DNA of 22,747 bases from Corynebacterium sp. (GCF_030826625.1 NZ_JAPJNQ010000035.1:1-22747); one strand, 5' to 3'; counted from the first letter of the stretch, positions 1 to 7,397 are shown. Program-made: numbers and translations. Notes: a model not told the origin generated them from the sequence alone.

Positions 1-60
1 GGTGAGTTTCCCCACGCTGGTTTTCAAGACCAGTGCATTCGGCCGCTCTGCCACACCTCC
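1..60 (-). tRNA. tRNA-Ser(UGA), 3' part cut by the window edge
   Basis: Read on the minus strand, the gene begins GGAGGTGTGGCAGAGCGG at position 60. It has a D-arm with GCGGCCGAAT and an anticodon arm with stem CTGGT/ACCAG around the loop CTTGAAA, giving anticodon TGA. This decodes UCA and, by wobble, other UCN serine codons. The long variable arm, typical of tRNA-Ser, starts with GCGTGGGGAAACTCACC before the window ends, so the T-arm and acceptor 3' end are outside. A hexamer TAGGTT (minus strand, 70-75) lies just upstream and overlaps the putative promoter of the divergent oxidoreductase gene. Confidence 0.93.
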
Positions 61-73
61 AGCGACATTAACC

Positions 74-79
74 TACCAT
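74..79 (+). promoter_or_regulatory. Putative -10 box of the oxidoreductase gene, leaderless start
   Basis: TACCAT fits the corynebacterial TAnnnT -10 pattern and lies exactly 8 nt before the ATG at 88, so the mRNA would begin at or next to the start codon. A second candidate, TAACCT at 69-74, would give a leader of only a few bases. No SD site is visible. Inferred from spacing only. Confidence 0.4.
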
Positions 80-87
80 GGAATTCT

Positions 88-1137
88 ATGACTTCGAAAA
101 AGGCCCAGGAAAATGTAACCGCAGACACTGCAAAAGCCACCACAGACACGGCAGGCACGGCCGTCCCGGCCACCATGCGCGCCATCGTGCAAACCGATGC
201 CGACGACCCACAGTCGCTAGAACTCACCCAAGTAGACGTGCCAACCCTGCGCGCGGGCGAGGTGCTGGTCAAGGTGGCAGCATCTGGCGTGAACCGTGCG
301 GACTTACTCCAGGCCAAGGGCGCATACCCGCCACCACCTGGGGCATCCGAGCTCATCGGCCTGGAAGCCGCCGGCACCATCGTTGCTGCCGGTGATACCA
401 GCCGCACGGTAGGCGAAGAAGTCGGCGCGTTGCTCGCCGGTGGCGGTTATGCGGAATACGTCGCTGTGCCCGAAGGCCAACTCACCCCGATCCCCGAGGG
501 CTATTCCCTGGAAGATACTGCTGCTATCGTGGAGGTAGCCTGCACCGTCTGGTCCAACCTGGTGATGACGGCTGGCCTGCGCTCCGGCCAAACCATCCTG
601 ATTCACGGCGGTGGTGGCGGCATCGGCACCTTCGCCATTCAGGTCGCGAAAAAACTGGGCGCGAAAGTCGCCGTCACCGCAGGCTCGGCGGAAAAGCTGG
701 AAACCTGCAAGAAATACGGCGCGGATATTCTGATCAACTACCAGGAAGAGGATTTCGTCGACAAGCTGAAAGGATCCTGCGACGTCATCCTGGACATCAT
801 CGGCGCGAAATACCTGAAGCAGAACCTGAAATCGCTGGCCAAGGACGGCAAGCTGGTGATCATCGGCATGCAGGGCGGCACGAAAGAAGAGATCAACCTG
901 GGCGCAGTGCTGGCCAACCGGCTGAGCATTTTCGGCACCACGCTGCGTTCCCGCGACACCGAGGCCAAAGCCGAGATCGTCCGCGACACCGTTGCCCACG
1001 TGTGGCCTTGGCTGGCCGACGGCTCCATCACCCACCACCGACACGCCAGCTACCCGCTTGCCGACGCCGCGGCCGCGCACAAAGCGCTCGACTCTGGCGA
1101 AGTCACCGGCACGCTGGTGCTCACACAGAGCAGCTAG
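88..1137 (+). CDS. NAD(P)H:quinone oxidoreductase-like protein (zinc-free MDR, PIG3 type)
   Basis: This is a 349-residue medium-chain dehydrogenase/reductase of the zinc-independent quinone oxidoreductase branch. The motif NRADLLQAKGAYPPPPGASE is typical of the PIG3/QorA-like group. The nucleotide-binding loop is glycine-rich, HGGGGGIG at residues 173-180, followed by a Rossmann core. The cysteine cluster of zinc alcohol dehydrogenases is absent. It probably reduces quinones or enones with NADPH in the cytoplasm; the true substrate is unknown. The start at 88 is supported by a leaderless-type -10 box. It leaves an unusual 29-residue Thr/Ala-rich N-terminal tail before MRAIVQ, so an internal start at 175 is possible, although no SD site precedes it. 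A similar oxidoreductase (Rv3777) borders the AG locus of M. tuberculosis. The stop codon lies in CTAG shared with the convergent gene's stop. Confidence 0.88.
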   Translation: MTSKKAQENVTADTAKATTDTAGTAVPATMRAIVQTDADDPQSLELTQVDVPTLRAGEVLVKVAASGVNRADLLQAKGAYPPPPGASELIGLEAAGTIVAAGDTSRTVGEEVGALLAGGGYAEYVAVPEGQLTPIPEGYSLEDTAAIVEVACTVWSNLVMTAGLRSGQTILIHGGGGGIGTFAIQVAKKLGAKVAVTAGSAEKLETCKKYGADILINYQEEDFVDKLKGSCDVILDIIGAKYLKQNLKSLAKDGKLVIIGMQGGTKEEINLGAVLANRLSIFGTTLRSRDTEAKAEIVRDTVAHVWPWLADGSITHHRHASYPLADAAAAHKALDSGEVTGTLVLTQSS

Positions 1138-2387
1138 ACCCCCAGCGCGTGCAGCGGAAACGTCACAATTCCACTGGGTAGCTGCAGCACCGGGCCATCG
1201 GAGGTAATGATTGCCATGAATTCCGGTGCGCCCGACTTTTTCGTATCGATGACCTCGGCAAAGCTTTGCAACGATTCCTCTGCTTTCGAGATCTGCCGCT
1301 GCCCCAGTTTTATTTCTACCGCTGCCCACCGCCCGTCACGCAGTTGCACGATGGCATCGACTTCGCGTTTCGACGAATCCCGGTAGTGATACACCTTGCC
1401 GCCGTGGGCCTCAGCAAACACTCGCAAATGTTGCACCACCTGTGACTCAAACAAAAATCCGGCAGTCTCCAGATCACGGCGCAACGAATCCGCGGATGCA
1501 CCGTGGATTGCTAGTGCAAGGGAAGGATCAACGAAATGCAGTTTCGGGCTCTGCCGAACTTTCGCGCGCGAACGCAAATGTGGTGCCCACGCAGGTTGCT
1601 CTTCCACGACATAAAGGCGTCGTAAAGCGTTGATATACGCAGCTACGGTATCCGGTTTTGTCGTACGCGTACCAGAAATATCTTTCGCAACCGTGGCATA
1701 CGAGACTTCCGATGCCACATTTCGCGCCAGGCTGCGCAACACCGCCAGCATCAGATCTGGATCCCGGCGCGATTCACCATCGAGACGCTCCACATCGCGG
1801 TTAATGAGGTCATCGATATAATCCGTGAGATGCGCCAATGCCTGATTCGTCGGCAATTCCAGATCAGTCGGCCAGCCGCCGTGCGCAAGATGGTCTAGCG
1901 CATCAGAAACCGTAAACGGGTTATCCAACATTGGCGCCAGCTCAGCACCCGAGAATAATTCTTGCAGCGACACCGACGTATCACCAACGCGGCGTTCTGC
2001 AAGCGTCATCGGACGCATCCGTAACCGCGCAATGCGATGCGCCCCGGAATGGCGTTGCGCATCTTCCGCTGGCACCGAAGACCCAGTCAGAATAAACTGC
2101 CCCTTTTCACCACGGCGGTCAATCTCTCGCCGCACGATATTCCACAACGACGGTTCCAACTGCCATTCATCAATAAGTCGCGGATTCGCGCCTTCTAGCA
2201 GCAAGTTCGGGTCATTGTCGAGAGCTACCTGCACTGACGGCACCCCAGAATCCAGCGCCACCTCAGAACTGGAATGTGCCCGAGCGGTTTCGGTTTTACC
2301 GCAGGCCCGAACCCCCTCAATAAGCACACCACCGGAATAAGACAAGCGCTCAGCCAGCATCTGATCAACAACCCTCGGTAAGTACAT
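1134..2387 (-). CDS. AAA ATPase with C-terminal DUF4143 (PD-(D/E)XK-like) domain
   Basis: This 417-residue protein belongs to the AAA_14/DUF4143 family, whose cellular role is poorly known. The N-terminal ATPase has Walker A GVRACGKT (25-32), Walker B LIDEW (71-75, D73/E74) and a sensor-like ILTGSS (99-104). The middle is helical, with a winged-helix-like stretch around 220-260. The C-terminal domain shows E314, EVDAIV (D344) and VEIK (E358, K360), matching a PD-(D/E)XK nuclease core, so a nuclease role is possible but unproven. It lies between an Rv3777-like and an Rv3778c-like gene that are neighbours in M. tuberculosis, so it looks like an insertion in a conserved block. Its stop overlaps the convergent oxidoreductase stop by 4 bp. 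Three 18-bp repeats cover its promoter. The ATG at 2387 lies 8 nt after a TATGAT box. Confidence 0.9.
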   Translation of the reverse strand: MYLPRVVDQMLAERLSYSGGVLIEGVRACGKTETARAHSSSEVALDSGVPSVQVALDNDPNLLLEGANPRLIDEWQLEPSLWNIVRREIDRRGEKGQFILTGSSVPAEDAQRHSGAHRIARLRMRPMTLAERRVGDTSVSLQELFSGAELAPMLDNPFTVSDALDHLAHGGWPTDLELPTNQALAHLTDYIDDLINRDVERLDGESRRDPDLMLAVLRSLARNVASEVSYATVAKDISGTRTTKPDTVAAYINALRRLYVVEEQPAWAPHLRSRAKVRQSPKLHFVDPSLALAIHGASADSLRRDLETAGFLFESQVVQHLRVFAEAHGGKVYHYRDSSKREVDAIVQLRDGRWAAVEIKLGQRQISKAEESLQSFAEVIDTKKSGAPEFMAIITSDGPVLQLPSGIVTFPLHALGV

Positions 2388-2395
2388 AATTGCTG

Positions 2396-2424
2396 ATCAT
2401 AGCGCCGAGGGGGTGGTTTGTCGA
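2396..2424 (-). promoter_or_regulatory. Promoter of the DUF4143 ATPase gene
   Basis: On the minus strand a -35 TCGACA (2419-2424, one mismatch to TTGACA) is followed after exactly 17 bp by a -10 TATGAT (2396-2401). The ATG at 2387 follows 8 nt later, so the transcript is predicted to be leaderless. The -35 lies inside the repeat copy nearest the gene, which makes the repeats plausible operators. Confidence 0.6.
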
Positions 2425-2471
2425 CAGCTTAGGGGGTGATTTGTTGACGTTCCAGAGGGTGATTTGTCGTC
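2408..2471. repeat. Three direct repeats, 18 bp each, period 23 bp
   Basis: Plus-strand copies are AGGGGGTGGTTTGTCGAC (2408-2425), AGGGGGTGATTTGTTGAC (2431-2448) and AGAGGGTGATTTGTCGTC (2454-2471). Start-to-start spacing is exactly 23 bp both times, and the 5-bp spacers differ (AGCTT, GTTCC, TATTT). The copies lie between the aminotransferase-like gene and the ATPase gene. The first contains the -35 box of the ATPase promoter. Conserved cores with divergent spacers suggest protein-binding sites rather than recent slippage. Confidence 0.85.
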
Positions 2472-2489
2472 TATTTACAGGGCGAAAAG

Positions 2490-3725
2490 TTAAGCCAGCG
2501 ACGCCACCACGCGCGTCAGGTGCGCGATATCAGCCTCGGTATTAAATGGTGCGGCGGAAATCGTCACCGCGCCACCAATCTCACCGACCCCCATGTTTTC
2601 CAACAGTGGGATATTTGGCGCGATGGTAGTCACCAGCCCATTATCGAATAGTCGCTGGTGCACCATCGCCGCCGGCACTCCGTGCACGGCAAAAGACAAA
2701 CGCGGCAACCGGTCCGCCGTCGCCCCAGACGCGGCCTCCCCAGTCACACCAATGATGTGCGCGGCAGGCAGCGTGCCCAAAAACGTATACATCTGGTTAG
2801 TTAACCGCGCCATATACACTTCCAACTCCGCCATGGACTGCTGCACACGCTTGCGCCGCGAACCAACCGGCGCAGAACCCAGCCGAGCCACATGGTCCAC
2901 CGCCGGGCCGACGCCACCGGCCAGACCAGCAGAAAACGGAGATTCCAGCTTCGCGTAGGTATCACAGTCTTGTGTCGGTGAAATCGGCGCAATGCGTTTA
3001 AACATCGCGGTATCGCGGAAGACCAACGCCGCTAACTGCGGGCCACCAATCTGCGCCAGGTCGATGGCCAGGATGTTGCAGTCCCAGTCATCGGCCACGA
3101 TCGGCCGGTACATCGCGATGCTGGAAACGTCGACAAGCGTCCAGGCCCGCGAGCGCGAACGCACCTGTTCCACAATCTCGCTAACCGGCGCGACGGTGCC
3201 CAGCAAGTCATGCGCGGCGGACAGTGCGACAAAGCGCGTGTGGCCGTCGACAAGATCTTTATACTGAAACGCTGGCAGCTCGCCCGTGGCTAAATCCGGC
3301 AACGCCCAGCGGGTATCGTCGACAAGCCCAGAAAACGGCGCAGAAACCTCCGGGGCGTCCAAGCCCGACAACACCACCGAGGTGCCACGGCGCGCGAGCA
3401 TCGGCTCCATCGCGCGCGCCAGAGACTGATACAACACCGGCAAACTGGAACCCAGGACGACGCGATCGGCACGCACCCCCAGCAAATCCGCCACGGCGGC
3501 GCGGGCATTTTCGATGTACACATCGCCTTCCAGCCGCCCGGCGTGCTGGCGCTGCGAGTGGCTCCCGGTTGCCCCGGTGCTCACAGAAGTGGCATTACGA
3601 AAAGCGCGGGCGACACCCACCGCCACGCGTTCCGGGACCTGCGGAGTGGCATGCGCATTCAGATACGTCCAGCCCTCAGATAGCGTGGTGTACAAACCAC
3701 GCACGCTGTAGACGTCATAAGCCAT
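2490..3725 (-). CDS. Class-V aminotransferase / cysteine-desulfurase-fold protein lacking the PLP lysine
   Basis: This 411-residue protein follows the class-V aminotransferase (NifS/SufS-like) fold. AHDLLGTVAPVSEI (171-184) matches the segment with the PLP-stacking histidine (H172). LVDVSS (197-202) carries the aspartate that contacts the pyridine nitrogen (D199). In IDLAQIGGPQ (221-230) the usual S-x-H-K-x-GGP lysine is replaced by Gln225 (codon CAG, 3051-3053) and the preceding His by Ala. Without the Schiff-base lysine, normal PLP chemistry is not expected, so this is probably a non-catalytic relative with a structural or binding role. The frame is intact, which argues against simple decay. 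It is divergent from wzm. M. tuberculosis has an aminotransferase-like gene, Rv3778c, at the equivalent place. A GGGAG lies 13 nt before the ATG, rather far for an SD site. Confidence 0.85.
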   Translation of the reverse strand: MAYDVYSVRGLYTTLSEGWTYLNAHATPQVPERVAVGVARAFRNATSVSTGATGSHSQRQHAGRLEGDVYIENARAAVADLLGVRADRVVLGSSLPVLYQSLARAMEPMLARRGTSVVLSGLDAPEVSAPFSGLVDDTRWALPDLATGELPAFQYKDLVDGHTRFVALSAAHDLLGTVAPVSEIVEQVRSRSRAWTLVDVSSIAMYRPIVADDWDCNILAIDLAQIGGPQLAALVFRDTAMFKRIAPISPTQDCDTYAKLESPFSAGLAGGVGPAVDHVARLGSAPVGSRRKRVQQSMAELEVYMARLTNQMYTFLGTLPAAHIIGVTGEAASGATADRLPRLSFAVHGVPAAMVHQRLFDNGLVTTIAPNIPLLENMGVGEIGGAVTISAAPFNTEADIAHLTRVVASLA

Positions 3726-3891
3726 GCCTGTCTCAGCTCCCTTCTGCCTTGCCCGCTAATACTGTATACCGAAAATCGTGGCGCACTCAATCCTCCTGGC
3801 CGACGCCTGTCACCCAAGAAATTCCCAGCTCACGCGAAGAATTACGGCAGGCTGGTGCGCGTTGTAGCCTCGCCAGGCAGCAAGCAACTGC

Positions 3892-3897
3892 TAAGGT
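3892..3897 (+). promoter_or_regulatory. Putative -10 box of the wzm-wzt-glfT1 operon, leaderless start
   Basis: TAAGGT lies 8 nt before the GTG at 3906. The same geometry (TAnnnT, 8 nt, GTG) occurs before emb. No convincing -35 is seen. The 180-bp divergent region 3726-3905 also holds ACTGTATACC around 3761-3770, an A+T-rich stretch that may serve the aminotransferase-like gene on the other strand. Confidence 0.4.
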
Positions 3898-3905
3898 TTG
3901 CCCTT

Positions 3906-4799
3906 GTGCAGGACAACAATACGCAGCTTGACCAAGATATTGCCCGGATGACCTCTGGCGCCGACGGCGATGCACCCCAGTCTAAGTCAATGACCTTCGG
4001 GGCCGCCTGGCGCGATTTGTCACATGGCCTCAAGCAGCACGAACTGTGGCTGCTGTTGGGGTTGCAGGATATGAAGCAGCGCTACCGCCGCTCGGTGCTG
4101 GGGCCGTTTTGGATCACCATTGCCACCGGCGCTATGGCTACTGCACTGGGCTTTTTGTACTCCATGCTGTTTGACATCCCCACGGCAGAGTTCCTCCCGC
4201 ACGTGACTGTGGGCTTGATCATGTGGACGTTCATTTCGGGCTGTCTGAAAGAAGGCGCGTTGATTTTCATCGACAATGAGGGGCTGATCAAACAGCTCCC
4301 CGCCGCGATTTCTGTGCACGTCTACCGGCTGGTGTGGCGTCAACTGTTGTTCTTGGCGCACAACATGATTATCTGGGTCGCGCTGATCATCATCTTCCCA
4401 CGCCATCTGGGCTGGGAGGTGCTGCTAGCCATCCCTGCATTGACATTGTTGGTGCTCAACGGCGCTTGGGTATCTATGTTCTTCGGTATCGTCGCGACCC
4501 GTTTCCGCGACGTCGCCCCGCTGCTGGAAGCCCTGACCCAGCTGCTGTTTTATGTCACCCCAATCGTGTGGACGGTGCGCACGCTGGAAGAACAAGGCGG
4601 TGACGGCATCGAAGGCCCTGCCCGCCTGGTGGAGCTGAATCCACTATTCCACTACCTCGAAATCGTTCGTGGCCCACTGATCGGCCAGCCTGTCGACGCC
4701 TACCACTGGTGGGTTGTGCTGGGCTGCACCGTCGCCGGATTTGGTCTGGCGTTGCTGGCAATGAAGCGCTGGCGTTTCCGCGTTAGCTACTGGGTTTAA
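3906..4799 (+). CDS. wzm: Galactan ABC exporter, membrane subunit Wzm
   Basis: This is an ABC-2-type permease of the polysaccharide exporter family, homologous to the M. tuberculosis galactan exporter subunit Rv3783. A cytoplasmic N-terminus leads into the family motif QRYRRSVLGPFWI and then about six membrane segments. With Wzt it forms the transporter that flips polyprenyl-diphosphate-linked galactan across the membrane. The start is uncertain. The frame is open to a GTG at 3855 (314 residues), but I chose the GTG at 3906 (297 residues) because a -10-like TAAGGT sits 8 nt upstream; ATG codons at 3948 and 3989 are further options. It leads the wzm-wzt-glfT1 operon, and wzt follows after 45 bp. 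In M. tuberculosis the order is wzt-glfT1-wzm, so the block has been reshuffled. Confidence 0.9.
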   Translation: MQDNNTQLDQDIARMTSGADGDAPQSKSMTFGAAWRDLSHGLKQHELWLLLGLQDMKQRYRRSVLGPFWITIATGAMATALGFLYSMLFDIPTAEFLPHVTVGLIMWTFISGCLKEGALIFIDNEGLIKQLPAAISVHVYRLVWRQLLFLAHNMIIWVALIIIFPRHLGWEVLLAIPALTLLVLNGAWVSMFFGIVATRFRDVAPLLEALTQLLFYVTPIVWTVRTLEEQGGDGIEGPARLVELNPLFHYLEIVRGPLIGQPVDAYHWWVVLGCTVAGFGLALLAMKRWRFRVSYWV

Positions 4800-4844
4800 T
4801 TTAGCTGGGTTTCATCCTGCGGGATTGTTTAAGGAGTTTCCACC

Positions 4845-5630
4845 ATGGTCTCAATCGATACCTACAACGCCTGCGTCGATTTCCCGATCTTCGATGCCAA
4901 GTCGCGCTCACTGAAAAAGGCAATGCTGTCCACCGCCGGCGGCGCGTTGGGGAAAAACGCCAGTAACACCGTCGTCGTCGAGGCGCTGCGTGACATCAAC
5001 TTGCACCTGCGCGAAGGCGACCGTGTTGGGCTGGTTGGCCACAACGGCGCAGGTAAATCTACCCTGCTGCGTCTGCTGTCCGGCATCTATGAACCCACTC
5101 GTGGCAGCGCCGATGTGCGCGGCCGTGTCGCCCCGGTGTTTGACCTGGGTGTGGGTATGGACCCGGAGATTTCCGGTTACGACAACATCATTATCCGTGG
5201 GCTATTTTTGGGCCAGTCGCGCAAGCAGATGGCGAAGAAGATGGACGAGATCGCGGAGTTTTCCGAGCTCGGCGACTACCTGCGTATGCCGTTGCGCACC
5301 TATTCCACCGGTATGCGCGTGCGCTTGGCGCTGGGCGTGGTCACCTCTATTGAGCCGGAGATTTTGCTTCTCGACGAAGGCATCGGCGCCGTCGATGCCG
5401 CCTTCATGGCCAAAGCTCGCGTGCGCCTGCAAGAGCTGGTCAAACGCGCCGGTATTTTGGTGTTTGCTTCGCACTCCAACGATTTCTTGGCGCAGCTGTG
5501 CAACACGGCATTATGGGTGGACAAAGGCGAGATCCGTTCCGTGGGCCGCGTGGAGGACGTCGTCGAGGATTACGAAGGCGTCGATGCCGGTAATTACGTG
5601 CGTGATCTGGTGCGACGCTTCCAGAACTAA
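4845..5630 (+). CDS. wzt: Galactan ABC exporter, ATPase subunit Wzt
   Basis: This 261-residue ABC ATPase pairs with Wzm, like M. tuberculosis Rv3781. It has Walker A GHNGAGKST (65-73), the ABC signature YSTGM (153-157), Walker B ILLLDE (173-178) and an H-loop at H210. The stretch FDLGVGMDPEISGYDNI is characteristic of polysaccharide-export ATPases. The protein ends soon after the nucleotide-binding domain, so it lacks the C-terminal carbohydrate-binding domain of O9a-type Wzt proteins. A good SD site (AAGGAG) precedes the ATG. The last 16 bp of the gene, including the stop codon, form the first of four tandem 16-bp units. glfT1 follows after about 75 bp. Confidence 0.94.
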   Translation: MVSIDTYNACVDFPIFDAKSRSLKKAMLSTAGGALGKNASNTVVVEALRDINLHLREGDRVGLVGHNGAGKSTLLRLLSGIYEPTRGSADVRGRVAPVFDLGVGMDPEISGYDNIIIRGLFLGQSRKQMAKKMDEIAEFSELGDYLRMPLRTYSTGMRVRLALGVVTSIEPEILLLDEGIGAVDAAFMAKARVRLQELVKRAGILVFASHSNDFLAQLCNTALWVDKGEIRSVGRVEDVVEDYEGVDAGNYVRDLVRRFQN

Positions 5631-5678
5631 GCGTTTTCAGGGCTAAACGCGTCCAGAGTTAAGCGTTTCCAGAGTTAC
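5615..5678 (+). repeat. Four tandem 16-bp units spanning the wzt stop codon
   Basis: Consecutive units are ACGCTTCCAGAACTAA (5615-5630), GCGTTTTCAGGGCTAA (5631-5646), ACGCGTCCAGAGTTAA (5647-5662) and GCGTTTCCAGAGTTAC (5663-5678). The first encodes the C-terminus and TAA stop of wzt; the rest fill most of the wzt-glfT1 gap. The unit is not a multiple of three, but the stop in the first copy shields the protein from copy-number change. Confidence 0.85.
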
Positions 5679-5706
5679 CCCCAACCTCAGCAATAGGATG
5701 AATTCC

Positions 5707-6651
5707 ATGACAGCTTCTTCTGCTTCGCCAGAGCCGACCTCTACGTCGTCGCTGCGCCGTACTGGCTCCACCGCCGCGGTGATCGTGACCCACCGCCGCG
5801 CCGAGCTGCTGCGTGCCTCGCTCGAGCAGGTGGTTGCGCAAACACACCCGGTGGACTGGATCATCGTCGTCGACAATGGCGCGGAAGCTGCGGTGGAAAC
5901 GCTTGTCGACGAATTAGCTGGCGAGCGTGGCCACTATTTGCCGAGCCACACGAACCTAGGTGGTGCCGGCGGTTTCGCTTATGGTTTTCTCACGGCCCTC
6001 GCGCTGGGCGCGGATGCCATTTGGTGTGCCGACGACGACGGCCGCCCCGCCGATAAGCACGTGCTGGACAAGCTGTATTCCGTAGCCGAATCCCACGGGC
6101 TACACCAGGTCAGCCCAGTCGTGTGCAATATCAACGATCCGCAGCGCCTGGCCTTCCCGCTGCGGCAGGGCCTGGTGTGGCGTCGGCGGGTGGACGAGTT
6201 GGACGGCGAGTTTTTGCCGGGAATCGCCTCGCTGTTTAATGGCGCGCTGATTTCGGCTGCCGCCATGGAACAGATCGGAGTGCCGGATTATCGTCTGTTT
6301 ATCCGTGGAGATGAGGTGGAATACCACCGCCGCCTGGTCAATTCCGGTTTAGGTTTTGGCACGTGCCTGACCGCGGCGTATTTACACCCGGATGGTGCCG
6401 ACGAGTTCAAGCCGATTCTCGGTGGCAAGATGCACACGCAATTTCCAGATAACCCGGGCAAGCGATTTTTCACCTACCGCAACCGTGGTTATATCTTGTG
6501 GCAGCGTGGAATGAAGAAGCTGTTGCCGCAGGAATTCGCCCGCTTTGGGTGGTTCTTCTTGGTGCAGCGTCGTGATTTCGCTGGTTTTAAAAACTGGTTG
6601 CGCCTGCATAATCGGGGACGCACGGAAGATTTCCGTCGACCTCAGGGTTAA
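5707..6651 (+). CDS. glfT1: Galactofuranosyltransferase GlfT1
   Basis: This GT2 glycosyltransferase corresponds to M. tuberculosis Rv3782, which adds the first galactofuranose residues from UDP-Galf to the polyprenyl-diphosphate GlcNAc-rhamnose linker on the cytoplasmic side. It shows an N-terminal AAVIVTHRR strand, VVDNGA (54-59), HTNLGGAGGFAYG (81-93) and the acidic CADDDGR motif (D109-D111) that binds nucleotide and metal. FIRGDEVEYHRR resembles the catalytic-base region of GlfT enzymes. The ATG at 5707 (314 residues) is preferred because AGGA at 5695-5698 lies 8 nt upstream; an in-frame ATG at 5698 overlaps that SD site and would add three residues. It is the third gene of the wzm-wzt-glfT1 operon. 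Confidence 0.92.
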   Translation: MTASSASPEPTSTSSLRRTGSTAAVIVTHRRAELLRASLEQVVAQTHPVDWIIVVDNGAEAAVETLVDELAGERGHYLPSHTNLGGAGGFAYGFLTALALGADAIWCADDDGRPADKHVLDKLYSVAESHGLHQVSPVVCNINDPQRLAFPLRQGLVWRRRVDELDGEFLPGIASLFNGALISAAAMEQIGVPDYRLFIRGDEVEYHRRLVNSGLGFGTCLTAAYLHPDGADEFKPILGGKMHTQFPDNPGKRFFTYRNRGYILWQRGMKKLLPQEFARFGWFFLVQRRDFAGFKNWLRLHNRGRTEDFRRPQG

Positions 6652-6676
6652 GAAAACTGTTACCTGGGCTTTACAG

Positions 6677-6727
6677 GTGGTGCTATGACACCACTGCTAT
6701 GACACCGCTGCCGGCTGCCCGGGCCGG
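6677..6727 (+). repeat. 14-bp tandem repeat and small hairpins between convergent genes
   Basis: TGCTATGACACCAC (6681-6694) is followed at once by TGCTATGACACCGC (6695-6708). Two dyads are present: GTGGTG/CACCAC (6677-6682 with 6689-6694) and CCGGC/GCCGG (6711-6715 with 6723-6727). They lie after glfT1 and before the convergent gene's stop, so a termination role is possible, but there is no U-tract. Confidence 0.45.
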
Positions 6728-6740
6728 GAGCGTGATTAAT

Positions 6741-7268
6741 CTAGACTGTCCAAGGTTTGCCGTAGTTAATATCCGGGGTGCTGGCATGAGGAAATTGGGC
6801 GAGAAGATAAGCACTCATCCAAGGACACGGAACCCTCCAAAGATGAAGATCCTGCCGATTCCACACTATGTCACCATATTCTTCTCCGGTTTCAGCTTGG
6901 GCTGGCCAAGGCCGTGGCACACCCTCATAATTCATTGGAATAGTGGCTCTACGCCCCACCGGATCCATCCACTCAAAGTCTTCCTCCCAGCCCTCGCAAG
7001 TAATACTACTGAAATACACAAAAACCTCTTTTGGGGTGCCGGGGACTTCGTGAGGATTTTCCAAGATTAATTCTTCATACAGAATTTCGTGCTCAACTTG
7101 TTTACCTTTTTCTATCCAATCCAAAACCTCATTTTCACTAAAACTGGCACCAGCAAGAACCTGTAAACCCCACCTCATATCCATTTTATGTAGCGGCCTT
7201 CGGTTTACATAAGCGAGAAAAACCTTGTCAGGTGGAGCAGACTGCAAAGTATTTTTCATTGATTCCAT
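6741..7268 (-). CDS. Hypothetical protein in a more AT-rich island
   Basis: I do not recognise this 175-residue protein. It has no predicted membrane segment or signal peptide. It is rich in Trp and acidic residues (for example EGWEEDFEWMD) and starts MESMKNTLQSAPPDKVFLAY. The ATG at 7268 has a GAGG SD site 7 nt upstream; a TTG one codon earlier is less likely. The coding strand is clearly richer in A+T, with different codon use from the AG genes on both sides. It sits between glfT1 and the GtrA gene on the opposite strand to glfT1. Size, acidity and isolation would suit an orphan immunity or accessory protein, but there is no family evidence. Confidence 0.7.
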   Translation of the reverse strand: MESMKNTLQSAPPDKVFLAYVNRRPLHKMDMRWGLQVLAGASFSENEVLDWIEKGKQVEHEILYEELILENPHEVPGTPKEVFVYFSSITCEGWEEDFEWMDPVGRRATIPMNYEGVPRPWPAQAETGEEYGDIVWNRQDLHLWRVPCPWMSAYLLAQFPHASTPDINYGKPWTV

Positions 7269-7301
7269 CAAGGAACCTCACAATCATGAACTACGCAACA
7301 T

Positions 7302-7397
7302 TTACCTGGGCAATGCGTCGCCAGGCATCAGATCATCGGGCGGATCAACCAAGAATACTTCGCTCGTCAACCACCACATGGAAGGAACCGCCGCCAT
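7302..7397 (-). pseudogene. Possible remnant of a short coding sequence
   Basis: In the 147-bp gap between the GtrA gene and the AT-rich-island gene, the minus strand holds a 31-codon frame starting MAAVPSMWW and ending VDPPDDLMPGDALPR. A neighbouring frame reads FRNGGGSFHVVVDERS before a stop. The two could be joined by a frameshift as the end of a decayed gene. No SD site or family match was found, so this is tentative. Confidence 0.2.

Noticed and set aside
304..1329. Long open frame of 341 codons on the minus strand opposite the oxidoreductase gene
   Set aside because: It lies almost entirely antisense to a well-recognised gene, and its product is low-complexity with no known motif, as expected for GC-rich shadow frames.
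2408..2471. CRISPR-like array
   Set aside because: Spacers are only 5 bp and there are three imperfect copies at a promoter; an operator or iteron-like role fits better.
3224..3931. Open frame of 235 codons on the plus strand over the aminotransferase-like gene
   Set aside because: The product is rich in Pro, Arg and Ala without domain features and is antisense to an intact gene; it also overlaps the wzm start.
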